Source: JABHGY01 sp964525185
Lineage (GTDB): Bacteria; Fidelibacterota; Marinisomatia; Marinisomatales; UBA1611
Direction of reading: 5' to 3'
DNA length: 48,624 bases
Assembly (NCBI GenBank): GCA_964525185.1
Contig: CAZGFQ010000015.1
Location: forward strand, 1 to 48,624
Part shown: piece after piece, positions 8,633 through 16,463 of the stretch
Layout of the letters: the number at the start of each line of letters is the position of its first letter
How positions within the stretch are numbered: the first letter of the stretch is position 1
Position numbers and translations under genes: made by a program
Notes under the pieces: generated by a model
Databases searched by the model: none
What the model saw: the letters and a program-made list of their open reading frames with translations, nothing else
Told to the model about the DNA's origin: nothing

Positions 8633-10471
8633 TTATCCTATAATTTCTTTTGCTTTTTCAACAATTAAACTCGCACGCAGCGGTTTTCCACGAACCATAT
8701 TATACCCAATAGCATCAATAAGATATTCTGATCGAATAATTTTTATCAATTGACCATTGTTAATTTCAGGAATAAGCACATGTTTGAATTTCTTCAATAT
8801 GCCCTCTAAATCATTAGGTAATGGATTTATCCATCGAATATTTACATGAGAGACCGATAAACCATCAAGCTGCAGTTGTTCTGTAGCAGACCTAGCAGAA
8901 CCTGAAGAGCCTCCCCAACTTAAAATTAATAGATCGCCACTTTCATCGCCTATAATTTTAGTCTTTGAAATTTCTTGGGAAATTCTGTCCACTTTATCTT
9001 GGCGTAACTGGGTCATTTTATGGTGATTCTCAGGTTCATGACTTACATTTCCAGTTCCATCCTGTTTTTCTAATCCGCCAATTCGGTGCTCTAATCCTGC
9101 AACTCCGGGAATCGCCCATGGTCGTCCCAATGTTTCTGGATCCCGTTGGTAAGGCAAAAAAGATTCATCATCTATAGAATCCACAAGATTTGTATTAATC
9201 TCTGGAAGCGCATTTATGTCTGGGATTTTCCAAGGCTCAGATCCATTGGCTAAATATCCATCTGTAAGTAAAAATACAGGTGTCATATATTTTAACGCCA
9301 CGCGTCCTGCTTCATAGGCAGCAAGGAAACAATCTCCAGGTGTGGCGGCTGCTATTATAGGTATAGGTGCTTCGCCATTTCTACCATACATAGCTTGAAG
9401 TAAATCAGATTGTTCTGTTTTGGTCGGCAATCCTGTACTGGGACCTCCACGCTGTACATTAATGATGAGTAATGGTAATTCTGTAATAGTCGCTAACCCT
9501 AAAGCTTCAGATTTTAATGCAATTCCCGGGCCGGATGTTGCTGTTACTGCAAAATTTCCAGCAAAAGCAGCACCGATTGTTGACGCTATACCTGCAATTT
9601 CATCTTCAGCTTGAAATGTTTTTACTCCAAATTGTTTCCAAGCAGACATTGCATGTAATATATCGCTGGCAGGTGTAATTGGATATCCGCCATAAAATAA
9701 TTTTAAATTTGCTTTTTCCGCAACCGCAAGTGCACCTAAAGCGGTGGCATAGTTTCCATTAATATTTCTATATGTCCCAGAGGGTAATGTTGCTTTTTCT
9801 ACTTTATACCTAGTAGTAAATATTTCTGCGGTATTGCCATAATTAAAGCCAGCATTTAAAGCACGTTTGTTTGCTTCAGCAATTTCAGGTTTTTTTGCAA
9901 ATTTAGTAATAAGCCAATTTTCTGTAGGCTCAAGAGGACGGTCATACATCCAGTATAGAATACCTAAAGCAAATAGATTCCGTGTTCGAAGAACTGTTTT
10001 TGCTGGTATATCCATACCATCACAAGCATGAGTAACCATTTTATTCATTTCAATGGCAAATACTGTATACTCATCATCTAAAGACCCATCTTCAATCGGA
10101 TTTGTTTCATATCCCGCATAAGTCAAATTCTTTTTAGTGAAAGAATCTGTATTTAAAATAATAGTTCCACCGCGAATGAGTTCTGGTAAATGCACTTTTA
10201 ATGCTGCTGGATTCATAGCAACCAATACGCCAGGCGTATCACCTGGTGTATGAATTTCTTTTGAACTAAATTGAATTTGAAAAGCACTTACACCTGCTAG
10301 AGATCCGGCAGGGGCACGAATTTCAGCTGGATAATCGGGCAAAGTACTAATATCATTTCCAACAACAGCGGCCGTATCTGTAAAGCGTCCACCAGTTAAT
10401 TGCATTCCATCGCCAGAATCTCCGGCAAATCGAATGACAGCTAGGTCTAAAATTTTTGTAGTTTTTGGCAT
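8633..10471 (-). CDS. korA: 2-oxoacid:ferredoxin oxidoreductase, fused gamma-alpha subunit
   Basis: A 612-residue fusion. The N-terminal gamma domain (about 1-190, with VIRFAGDSGDGMQLTGGRF) joins the alpha pyrophosphate/pyrimidine-binding domain, which carries FYGGYPITPASDI, QAEDEIAGIASTIGAAFAG and NVQRGGPSTGLPTKTEQSDL. A transketolase C-terminal-like domain ends the chain. This gamma-alpha fusion without a separate delta ferredoxin subunit is typical of two-subunit Kor enzymes. It is the first gene of korA-korB-fumC(-PBP) and is divergent from the channel gene at 10683 across a 211-bp spacer. The start has no obvious ribosome site. Confidence 0.92.
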   Translation of the reverse strand: MPKTTKILDLAVIRFAGDSGDGMQLTGGRFTDTAAVVGNDISTLPDYPAEIRAPAGSLAGVSAFQIQFSSKEIHTPGDTPGVLVAMNPAALKVHLPELIRGGTIILNTDSFTKKNLTYAGYETNPIEDGSLDDEYTVFAIEMNKMVTHACDGMDIPAKTVLRTRNLFALGILYWMYDRPLEPTENWLITKFAKKPEIAEANKRALNAGFNYGNTAEIFTTRYKVEKATLPSGTYRNINGNYATALGALAVAEKANLKLFYGGYPITPASDILHAMSAWKQFGVKTFQAEDEIAGIASTIGAAFAGNFAVTATSGPGIALKSEALGLATITELPLLIINVQRGGPSTGLPTKTEQSDLLQAMYGRNGEAPIPIIAAATPGDCFLAAYEAGRVALKYMTPVFLLTDGYLANGSEPWKIPDINALPEINTNLVDSIDDESFLPYQRDPETLGRPWAIPGVAGLEHRIGGLEKQDGTGNVSHEPENHHKMTQLRQDKVDRISQEISKTKIIGDESGDLLILSWGGSSGSARSATEQLQLDGLSVSHVNIRWINPLPNDLEGILKKFKHVLIPEINNGQLIKIIRSEYLIDAIGYNMVRGKPLRASLIVEKAKEIIG

Positions 10472-10682
10472 AAGGTTTGGGGTTTATAGGGGTTCGATAA
10501 AAGACGAGTGTTCGGGTGAGTGTGGTTTTATTCCCATTTGTATATTCAAACTAGCGTCAAATTTACCAAGAGTTTATAAAGGCGGTAAAGACATTATTTA
10601 AACAAGTATAAATTAATTGTGTTTTCCTTTTTGAATAATGGGTAAATCATTTCAAAATTAGGCCGTCAAAAGGCTTAAATAC

Positions 10683-12650
10683 ATGAATCATAAATCACCT
10701 TATCCATTCAATCAACGCGCCAGATATCGTATCGATAACTTTATGGCAAAAGGAAGTGCCTCTATATTTTTAGCATTACTTGCTTTATTTATAGGTGGAT
10801 TTTTCTTTATTGTCATTTTAAGGGTTTTAGCAAATTTATTTACCCCAGATGAAACATTAAGCGGTTGGATGGAAATACCATGGAGAGTTTATGTTGCTGT
10901 TATGGAAGGATCTGCTGCTGAAACGGATGGCGACAGCAATGGATTAGCAAAATTAACTTCAATCGTAGGTGTTCTTGTTGGTCTCGTCCTATTTTCAAGT
11001 ATGGTTGCATTTATTACAAGTGTTTTCGAATCAAAATTAGCAGAACTTAGACGTGGAAGAAGCACCGTACTAGAAAATGAACATACGTTAATTCTCGGAT
11101 TTGGTGATAGAATAATGGAAATTATTCCAGAATTAGTGGAAGCAAATGAATCTGAACCAGATGCGGCTATTGTCATATTAGCTGAAAATGATAAAGAAGA
11201 AATGGATAATCTTATCCGTGACCAAAATATTGATTTTAAAACTACCCGCATTATTACTAGGTCCGGTGTTGTAACAAATATTAATAATCTTAAAAAAGTG
11301 CAAGCCAACCGCGCTAAATCAATTATAATTATGAATAGTGCCGCCAGCTGGCAATCCAAAAAAGAGTTGAAGTTGGCAGATGCGCTCGTTCTTAAATCCA
11401 TCATGTCGATTATTGCAGCGTGTGATGGACATGATCATCCTCCTATTGTGTGTGAAATACATTCAAATCGTGATCGCGAATTGGCGGAAAATATTACGTC
11501 AGGCACAGTAAAAGCATTAAATGAAGTAAGCGTATTATCTCGAATGATTGCACAATTAGCCTTAAGCCGTAATGGCTTATCAGTTGTGTATAGTGACATG
11601 GTTGGATTTGATGGAAATGAATTTTATTTTTATAAGCCGAATAATGGTTGGGGGGGCACATTAACATTTGGGGAAAGTATCCACCGATTTAAAAAAAGTG
11701 TTCCTCTAGGTATCCATTCTTCTCGTGGTGAAATATTACTAAATCCTTCCATGGAAATGCCCATAGGAGAACATGATGAATTAATTATTTTCGCTGAAGA
11801 TGATTCAACAATTTTTTATTTTAATGAACCTGTTTTCAAATCATCTAAAACAGATATTCCTAAGGTAGAGTCCCAAATTCAAACTCAAAAAATTGCATTA
11901 TTGAATTGGACACCAAAAACAGATATTATTATGGAACGTCTATGTACATATTTACCCGCTGAATCAGAGATTAAGACATTCACGTCAGAACCAATCGAAT
12001 TAATCCATCCTGTTCTTGAAAAATTAAAAGAAAAACATTCTTCAATCGCCCTTTCGGTAGAACAAATTGATTTAAATGATTTGGGGGCATTAAACCAAAT
12101 AAAACCTCAGTCTTTTGATAGTTTACTTATTCTATCTCCAGGTGGAAATACAATTGAAGAAATGGATGCATTTGTTATTTCCTTATTAATTAGAATCAGA
12201 CAAATCCTACGTGAATCAGGACATTCTCAATGGCCTAAATTGATTACAGAAGTCATGGATAGTGAAAATATTGATATTATTTTAAACAGTGGTGTCGAAG
12301 ATTTCATGGTATCAAACCAATTTGTATCACAAATCATGGCACAGGTTTCTGAAGAACCTATGGCATTAGATGTTTATGATGATCTTTTTCGTGCTGATGG
12401 AAGTGAGTTATATATTAAACCAGCAACCTATTATTTTTCATTCGACGGAAAAGAATCAATTACAATACCATATGGAGCATGCACTCAAGCTTCCGTCCTA
12501 AGGAATGAAGTTTGTCTCGGAATCCAATTCCACGCAGATCAAGGGAATAAAGATAAATTATTTGGTGTTTCACTTATACCTGATAAATCAGAAATGATTA
12601 CACTTACACCGAATGATGGTTTAATTACATTAGCAGAAGACGCTTCGTAA
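10683..12650 (+). CDS. CASTOR/POLLUX-like ion channel with RCK (TrkA-N-like) domains
   Basis: A 655-residue membrane protein. Helix one is at about 26-50 and helix two at about 92-116, with a pore-like segment (WRVYVAVMEGSAAETDGD) between them. The next part is cytosolic, starting with a nucleotide-binding-like fold at HTLILGFGDRIMEIIPELVE (about 133-152). The order of two helices, LRRGRS linker and HTLILGFG is that of the CASTOR/POLLUX/SYM8 family, known as Ca/K-permeable nuclear channels in plants; bacterial homologues are poorly characterised. A second RCK-like region spans roughly 400-650. It stands alone, divergent from korA. The transported ion and the gating ligand are unknown. Confidence 0.75.
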   Translation: MNHKSPYPFNQRARYRIDNFMAKGSASIFLALLALFIGGFFFIVILRVLANLFTPDETLSGWMEIPWRVYVAVMEGSAAETDGDSNGLAKLTSIVGVLVGLVLFSSMVAFITSVFESKLAELRRGRSTVLENEHTLILGFGDRIMEIIPELVEANESEPDAAIVILAENDKEEMDNLIRDQNIDFKTTRIITRSGVVTNINNLKKVQANRAKSIIIMNSAASWQSKKELKLADALVLKSIMSIIAACDGHDHPPIVCEIHSNRDRELAENITSGTVKALNEVSVLSRMIAQLALSRNGLSVVYSDMVGFDGNEFYFYKPNNGWGGTLTFGESIHRFKKSVPLGIHSSRGEILLNPSMEMPIGEHDELIIFAEDDSTIFYFNEPVFKSSKTDIPKVESQIQTQKIALLNWTPKTDIIMERLCTYLPAESEIKTFTSEPIELIHPVLEKLKEKHSSIALSVEQIDLNDLGALNQIKPQSFDSLLILSPGGNTIEEMDAFVISLLIRIRQILRESGHSQWPKLITEVMDSENIDIILNSGVEDFMVSNQFVSQIMAQVSEEPMALDVYDDLFRADGSELYIKPATYYFSFDGKESITIPYGACTQASVLRNEVCLGIQFHADQGNKDKLFGVSLIPDKSEMITLTPNDGLITLAEDAS

Positions 12651-12722
12651 AAAATGTATATAACATTAAAAAGAAATAGCTTTATTACAAGATTTCACTC
12701 AATCATTTTTTAAATTCACCCT

Positions 12723-13760
12723 ATGACAGATAAAGAAAAAACACGACTCACAACCATGAGCCATGGCTCTGGTTGAGCATGTAAAATAGGTCCAAAAGAC
12801 CTCGCCCAAGTTTTGGGCGATATTACATTACCAAAAAATGATTCCGTTGTTGTGGGCTTTGATGGCGCAGACGATGCCGCCGCTGTCCGTCTTGATGACG
12901 GGAAAATTCTTGTGCAATCTGTCGATTTTTTCACACCCATTGTTGATGATCCATATTTGTTTGGACAAATTGCCGCCGCAAATGCATTATCTGATATTTA
13001 TGCTATGGGGGCAAAACCATTATTCGCATTAAATATTGTTGGATTCCCCATTAACGATCTTCCTAAAAAAACATTGTCAACCATTTTGCAAGGCGGGGCT
13101 GATAAAGCTACGGAAGCTGGGATCCCAATTGTAGGTGGCCACTCTATCGATGATAAGGAACCTAAATACGGTATGGTTGTCACAGGTGAAGTTGATGAAA
13201 ATATAATGTGGAAAAATTCAACCGCTCAGGTAGGAGATGTTCTTTTATTAACTAAGCCGTTGGGGACAGGAATAATAGCAACAGCCGTAAAGAAAGGTGT
13301 TGCAAGTGAAGAAAGTGAACATGCCGCCGCAAACTCTATGGCCATGTTAAATAAATATGCCGCGAAGGTACTTTCAAATTTAACGGTCCACGCTGTAACC
13401 GACGTAACAGGGTTTGGTTTATTAGGACACCTAAAAGAAATGTGTGAAGCAAGTCGTGTCTCATCTACAATTATTTTCAATCAATTACCTTTTTTACCTA
13501 AAGTAAAAGACCTTGCAGAATCTGATATAATCCCAGGGGGTACAAAACGCAACTTAGATTATGTATTTCCATTTACATCATTTGTAAATCGACTATCCAA
13601 AGTGGATAAATATATGGTTGCTGATGCACAAACGTCTGGTGGATTACTTGTTTCTCTTCCTAAGGCAGATGCGAAAATATTTTTGAATCAATTTCAATCC
13701 GAAGCATCTATTATTGGTGAAATAACTACCAATAAAAACCATTTTATTTCAATCGTATAA
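12723..13760 (+). CDS. selD: Selenide, water dikinase (selenophosphate synthetase), itself a selenoprotein with an in-frame UGA (Sec18)
   Basis: Makes selenophosphate from selenide and ATP for Sec-tRNA and selenouridine synthesis. A frame open from 12813 to 13760 shows SelD motifs: GFDGADDAAAV, GGHSIDDKEPKYG, GGTKRNLDYV, ADAQTSGGLLVS. Extending upstream in the same frame to ATG 12723 gives 345 residues, the normal SelD length. The N-terminus is then MSHGSG-UGA-ACKIGPKDLAQ, with the TGA at 12774-12776. It aligns with the SHGAGC-GCK active-site loop, where the first Cys (Cys17 in E. coli) is replaced by Sec in many species. Cys20 follows. A gene caller would truncate this to a TTG start at 12813. 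ATG 12756 is an alternative start. No ribosome site is evident. Confidence 0.93.
12774..12776 (+). other. selD: UGA selenocysteine codon in selD
   Basis: TGA lies between GGT (Gly17) and GCA-TGT (Ala19-Cys20). Both sides of it continue the SelD protein in one frame, and it occupies the position of the catalytic Cys/Sec. Reading it as a stop would leave a 17-residue peptide and a SelD lacking its active-site loop. Confidence 0.9.
12802..12820 (+). promoter_or_regulatory. Bacterial SECIS-like hairpin for Sec insertion
   Basis: An 8-bp perfect stem, tcgcccaa pairing with ttgggcga, closes a 3-nt apical loop, guu. The apical loop starts 33 nt after the UGA, inside the 16-37 nt window described for bacterial SECIS elements. 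Its first base is G, as the published consensus requires. The element lies wholly inside the coding sequence, as is usual in bacteria. SelB binding is inference. Confidence 0.75.
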
Positions 13761-13778
13761 CGTTTATCTATTATATCC

Positions 13779-13791
13779 GACCTAAATAGTC
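13779..13791. promoter_or_regulatory. Putative IscR-like operator, upstream site
   Basis: The bases gacctaaatagtc match the core of the proteobacterial type-1 IscR site (GACTRwwwYAGTC) with two mismatches. It lies 64 bp before the regulator's ATG and 57 bp centre-to-centre from a better match at 13836-13848. Autoregulation is inference. Confidence 0.45.
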
Positions 13792-13792
13792 C

Positions 13793-13827
13793 TACTTATA
13801 AATAGGTTCATGAATTATTTATAAGTA
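13793..13827. promoter_or_regulatory. Perfect 12-bp inverted repeat upstream of the SUF regulator
   Basis: The arm tacttataaata (13793-13804) and its exact reverse complement tatttataagta (13816-13827) are separated by 11 nt. The repeat lies between the two IscR-like sites and covers the likely promoter region of the SUF operon. It could be an extra operator or a promoter-region cruciform. There is no T-run, so it is not an obvious terminator for selD. Confidence 0.5.
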
Positions 13828-13835
13828 ATATTTAG

Positions 13836-13848
13836 GACTAAAATAGTC
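13836..13848. promoter_or_regulatory. Putative IscR-like operator, downstream site
   Basis: The bases gactaaaatagtc fit the IscR type-1 core GACTRwwwYAGTC without a mismatch, with perfect 5-bp arms around aaa. It ends 7 bp before the ATG of the Rrf2/IscR-like gene, a position suited to repression by blocking RNA polymerase. The protein just downstream has the three cysteines needed for an Fe-S sensor, which supports autoregulation. Confidence 0.6.
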
Positions 13849-13854
13849 GTATTT

Positions 13855-14259
13855 ATGTTAAAGATTACACGAAAAGTCGAATATGCTCTCATTGCTCTTA
13901 GCCAAATGCAATTAAAGGGGAATAAATCATTGACGTCAGTCAAGGAAATTTCGCAACAGAATGGTATTCCATATGAATTATTGGCAAAAACAATGCAACT
14001 GTTAGCTAGGGCAGAAATTGTTGAAGCTGTAAAAGGACCCCATGGCGGTTATCGAATAAAAAAAGATCCTTCAACGATAAAAATGACTACCTTTTTTGAA
14101 ATCATTGAAGGTCCCATGGGATTTATGGACTGTTCTTTTGATACAGATTGCGAGCAAATACAATCATGTGCTATCCGGACTCCAATTCAGCGCATAAATG
14201 ATTCAATTCGAGATATGTTTAATAATATTTCATTACAAGATATTACGAGGTTATCATGA
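13855..14259 (+). CDS. Rrf2/IscR-family Fe-S-sensing transcriptional regulator of the SUF operon
   Basis: A 134-residue Rrf2 winged-helix protein. The N-terminal MLKITRKVEYALIALSQM and the helix-turn-helix segment (about 28-60, with LTSVKEISQQNGIPYELLAK) are typical. The wing is GPHGGYRI. Cys93, Cys99 and Cys105 (spacing C-x5-C-x5-C) form the cluster-binding loop, as in IscR, which has slightly different spacing. It is the first gene of the SUF operon, with operator-like palindromes directly upstream and an ATGA overlap to the next gene. It probably represses the operon when holding a cluster. Whether it is named SufR or IscR is a matter of convention. Confidence 0.88.
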   Translation: MLKITRKVEYALIALSQMQLKGNKSLTSVKEISQQNGIPYELLAKTMQLLARAEIVEAVKGPHGGYRIKKDPSTIKMTTFFEIIEGPMGFMDCSFDTDCEQIQSCAIRTPIQRINDSIRDMFNNISLQDITRLS

Positions 14260-14621
14260 GTGACACTTTAAAACCAAAAATTATTGATGTGCTAAAACAA
14301 TGCTACGATCCTGAAATTCCTGTAGATTTATGGAACCTTGGTCTAATTTATAGTATTGATATTATTGAAGGGAATGAAAACAAATCTGATATTTCCATAA
14401 CCATGAGTCTAACAACTCCCGGGTGTAGCATGGGGCATCATATGTCTCAAGACATTGAAACAAAAGTCGGAGCTATGGAAGAGACAGGACACGTGAATGT
14501 GAATGTCACTTTCGACCCACCTTGGCAGCCAGAAATGATGACAGACGAAGCCCGAACTAAATTGGGGTTCCCTCCAACGCAAGCAAATCCAACACCTAAA
14601 GAAAATGAAACTTGGGAGTAG
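14256..14621 (+). CDS. DUF59/MIP18-family iron-sulfur assembly factor (short SufT-like)
   Basis: A 121-residue single-domain DUF59 protein. The family core is plain: QCYDPEIPVDLWNLGLIY (about 15-32), LTTPGCSMGHHM with the conserved cysteine, and FDPPWQPEMMTDEARTKLG. Such proteins help mature Fe-S enzymes; relatives are PaaD, SufT and human MIP18. Its start overlaps the regulator's stop. A longer paralogue, SufT, lies later in the same operon (18876-19418) and keeps the extra N-terminal domain that this one lacks. The Pro-rich C-terminal tail after residue 105 is not conserved in the family as I know it. Confidence 0.85.
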   Translation: MSDTLKPKIIDVLKQCYDPEIPVDLWNLGLIYSIDIIEGNENKSDISITMSLTTPGCSMGHHMSQDIETKVGAMEETGHVNVNVTFDPPWQPEMMTDEARTKLGFPPTQANPTPKENETWE

Positions 14622-14626
14622 CGCAT

Positions 14627-14980
14627 ATGAATGATAAATCTTCAATAATAGACGGCTCAATAACTGTAACCAAAAAAGCTTCTGATCGCCTAATTGGTGT
14701 CATGTCTTCTGAAGGGAAAGATGGGTTTGCACTTCGAATGGGTGTTGAAGGTGGTGGATGTTCTGGTATGACTTACAAAATGTCATTTGATGACCAACAA
14801 GGTGAATTTGATAAAGTGTTTGAAAGCAACGGTTTAACAGTTTACTGTGATTTGAAAAGTTGGTTATACGTTAAAGATATTACAGTAGATTTTTCTGATG
14901 ATATGCTTAATGGTGGTTTTAAAATTTCAAACCCAAACGCAGAACGAACCTGCGGATGTGGCACCAGCTTTTCTGTTTAA
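14627..14980 (+). CDS. A-type iron-sulfur carrier (IscA/SufA/ErpA family)
   Basis: A 117-residue protein with the three invariant cysteines of A-type carriers: Cys45 in GGGCSGMTY, and Cys109 and Cys111 in RTCGCGTSF. It receives clusters from SufBCD and passes them to apo-enzymes. The ATG at 14627 is preferred over an in-frame TTG at 14612. GGGAG at 14614-14618 sits 8 nt before the ATG, and the preceding gene ends at 14621. Which subtype it belongs to (SufA or ErpA) is not clear. Confidence 0.9.
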   Translation: MNDKSSIIDGSITVTKKASDRLIGVMSSEGKDGFALRMGVEGGGCSGMTYKMSFDDQQGEFDKVFESNGLTVYCDLKSWLYVKDITVDFSDDMLNGGFKISNPNAERTCGCGTSFSV

Positions 14981-15014
14981 TTCCTTAATTCAATTTATAA
15001 AATCGTAATCAGCC

Positions 15015-16460
15015 ATGAGTACTGAACAAAAAATCATTGACGATAATCTAAACCAAGATTATAAATATGGGTTTGTTACTCAAATCGAACAAGATACATT
15101 ACCCCCGGGCTTAAATGAAGATGTCATCCGTACCATTTCTAAGCGGAAAAACGAACCAAAATGGTTATTAGATTGGAGAATTAAGGCATATAATCATTGG
15201 CTAAATATGAAAGAGCCTAACTGGGCAAAAGTAAAATATGAATCTATTGATTATCAAGATATCAGTTATTTTTCTGCACCAAAAAAGAAAGAATTAAAGA
15301 GTTTAGATGAAGTAGACCCTGAATTATTAAGGACTTACGATAAACTTGGAATTCCACTAGAAGAACAAAAAATGCTTTCGGGTGTAGCTGTTGATGCTGT
15401 GTTTGATAGTGTTTCTATTGCTACAACGTTTAAAGATGAATTAAAAAAACATGGTGTCATTTTCATGCCATTTTCAAAAGCTGTACATGAACATTCAGAA
15501 TTAATCAAATCATATTTGGGCTCTGTTGTACCTTATACTGATAATTATTTTGCTGCATTAAATTCAGCAGTATTCAGTGACGGGTCATTTGTCTATATTC
15601 CAAAAGGAGTTCGTTGTCCCATGGAATTATCTACCTATTTCAGAATAAACGCCCAAAATACAGGTCAGTTTGAACGAACACTTATTGTGGCCGACGATGA
15701 TAGTTATGTAAGTTATTTAGAAGGATGTACAGCGCCTCAACGCGATGAAAATCAACTCCATGCTGCTGTGGTTGAGTTGGTTGCTCATAAAAATGCATCT
15801 ATTAAATATTCCACTGTTCAAAATTGGTATCCTGGAGACCCAAAAACGGGAAAAGGTGGGATTTATAATTTTGTAACAAAACGAGGTATATGTAAGGATG
15901 ATCATTCAAAAATATCATGGACACAAGTTGAAACAGGTAGTGCTGTCACATGGAAATACCCAAGTTGCATTTTAAAAGGTGACCATTCCGTTGGAGAATT
16001 TTATTCAGTCGCAATGGCAAACCATCATCAACAAGCAGATACAGGAACAAAAATGATTCATATGGGAAAAAACACCAAAAGCACCATCATCTCAAAAGGG
16101 ATATCTGCTGGTGAGGGACAAAACACCTATCGCGGTGAAGTTAAAATGATGAAAGGTGCTGAAAATGCCCGAAATTTTTCTCAATGTGATTCTATTCTTA
16201 TTGGGGATAAATGCGGCGCACATACATTTCCTTATATTGATGTAAGAAATCCTACTGCTCAAATGGAGCATGAAGCAACAACATCTAATATAGGAGAAGA
16301 CCAATTATTCTATTGTAATCAAAGAGGGATTTCTACAGAGGATTCGGTATCCATGATTGTAAATGGATTTTGCAAAGATGTTTTTGCTGAATTACCTATG
16401 GAATTTGCAATGGAAGCACAAAAATTAATGGAAATAAGTTTAGAAGGAAGCGTTGGATAA
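15015..16460 (+). CDS. sufB: SufB, Fe-S cluster scaffold subunit
   Basis: A 481-residue protein (family 470-495) that forms the SufBC2D scaffold on which [4Fe-4S] clusters are built. Recognised segments are GVAVDAVFDSVSIATTFKDE, FVYIPKGVRCPMELSTYFRI, YLEGCTAPQRDENQLHAAVVEL and SQCDSILIGDKCGAHTFPYI. The last of these carries the Cys region that accepts sulfur and assembles the cluster. The C-terminal EMEHEAT-like segment is present as QMEHEATTSNIGEDQLFYCN. It is separated from sufC by 3 bp. Confidence 0.97.
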   Translation: MSTEQKIIDDNLNQDYKYGFVTQIEQDTLPPGLNEDVIRTISKRKNEPKWLLDWRIKAYNHWLNMKEPNWAKVKYESIDYQDISYFSAPKKKELKSLDEVDPELLRTYDKLGIPLEEQKMLSGVAVDAVFDSVSIATTFKDELKKHGVIFMPFSKAVHEHSELIKSYLGSVVPYTDNYFAALNSAVFSDGSFVYIPKGVRCPMELSTYFRINAQNTGQFERTLIVADDDSYVSYLEGCTAPQRDENQLHAAVVELVAHKNASIKYSTVQNWYPGDPKTGKGGIYNFVTKRGICKDDHSKISWTQVETGSAVTWKYPSCILKGDHSVGEFYSVAMANHHQQADTGTKMIHMGKNTKSTIISKGISAGEGQNTYRGEVKMMKGAENARNFSQCDSILIGDKCGAHTFPYIDVRNPTAQMEHEATTSNIGEDQLFYCNQRGISTEDSVSMIVNGFCKDVFAELPMEFAMEAQKLMEISLEGSVG

Positions 16461-16463
16461 ACC

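Noticed and set aside
10889..11404. Minus-strand 171-codon open frame inside the channel gene
   Set aside because: Antisense to well-conserved RCK sequence; low-complexity Ser/Ile content and no motif.
12813..12815. TTG as the start of selD
   Set aside because: It would remove the active-site loop; the same frame continues upstream through a UGA to an ATG, giving a full-length Sec-containing SelD.
14612..14614. TTG start for the A-type carrier gene
   Set aside because: The ATG at 14627 has a GGGAG ribosome site at proper spacing and avoids overlap with the preceding gene.
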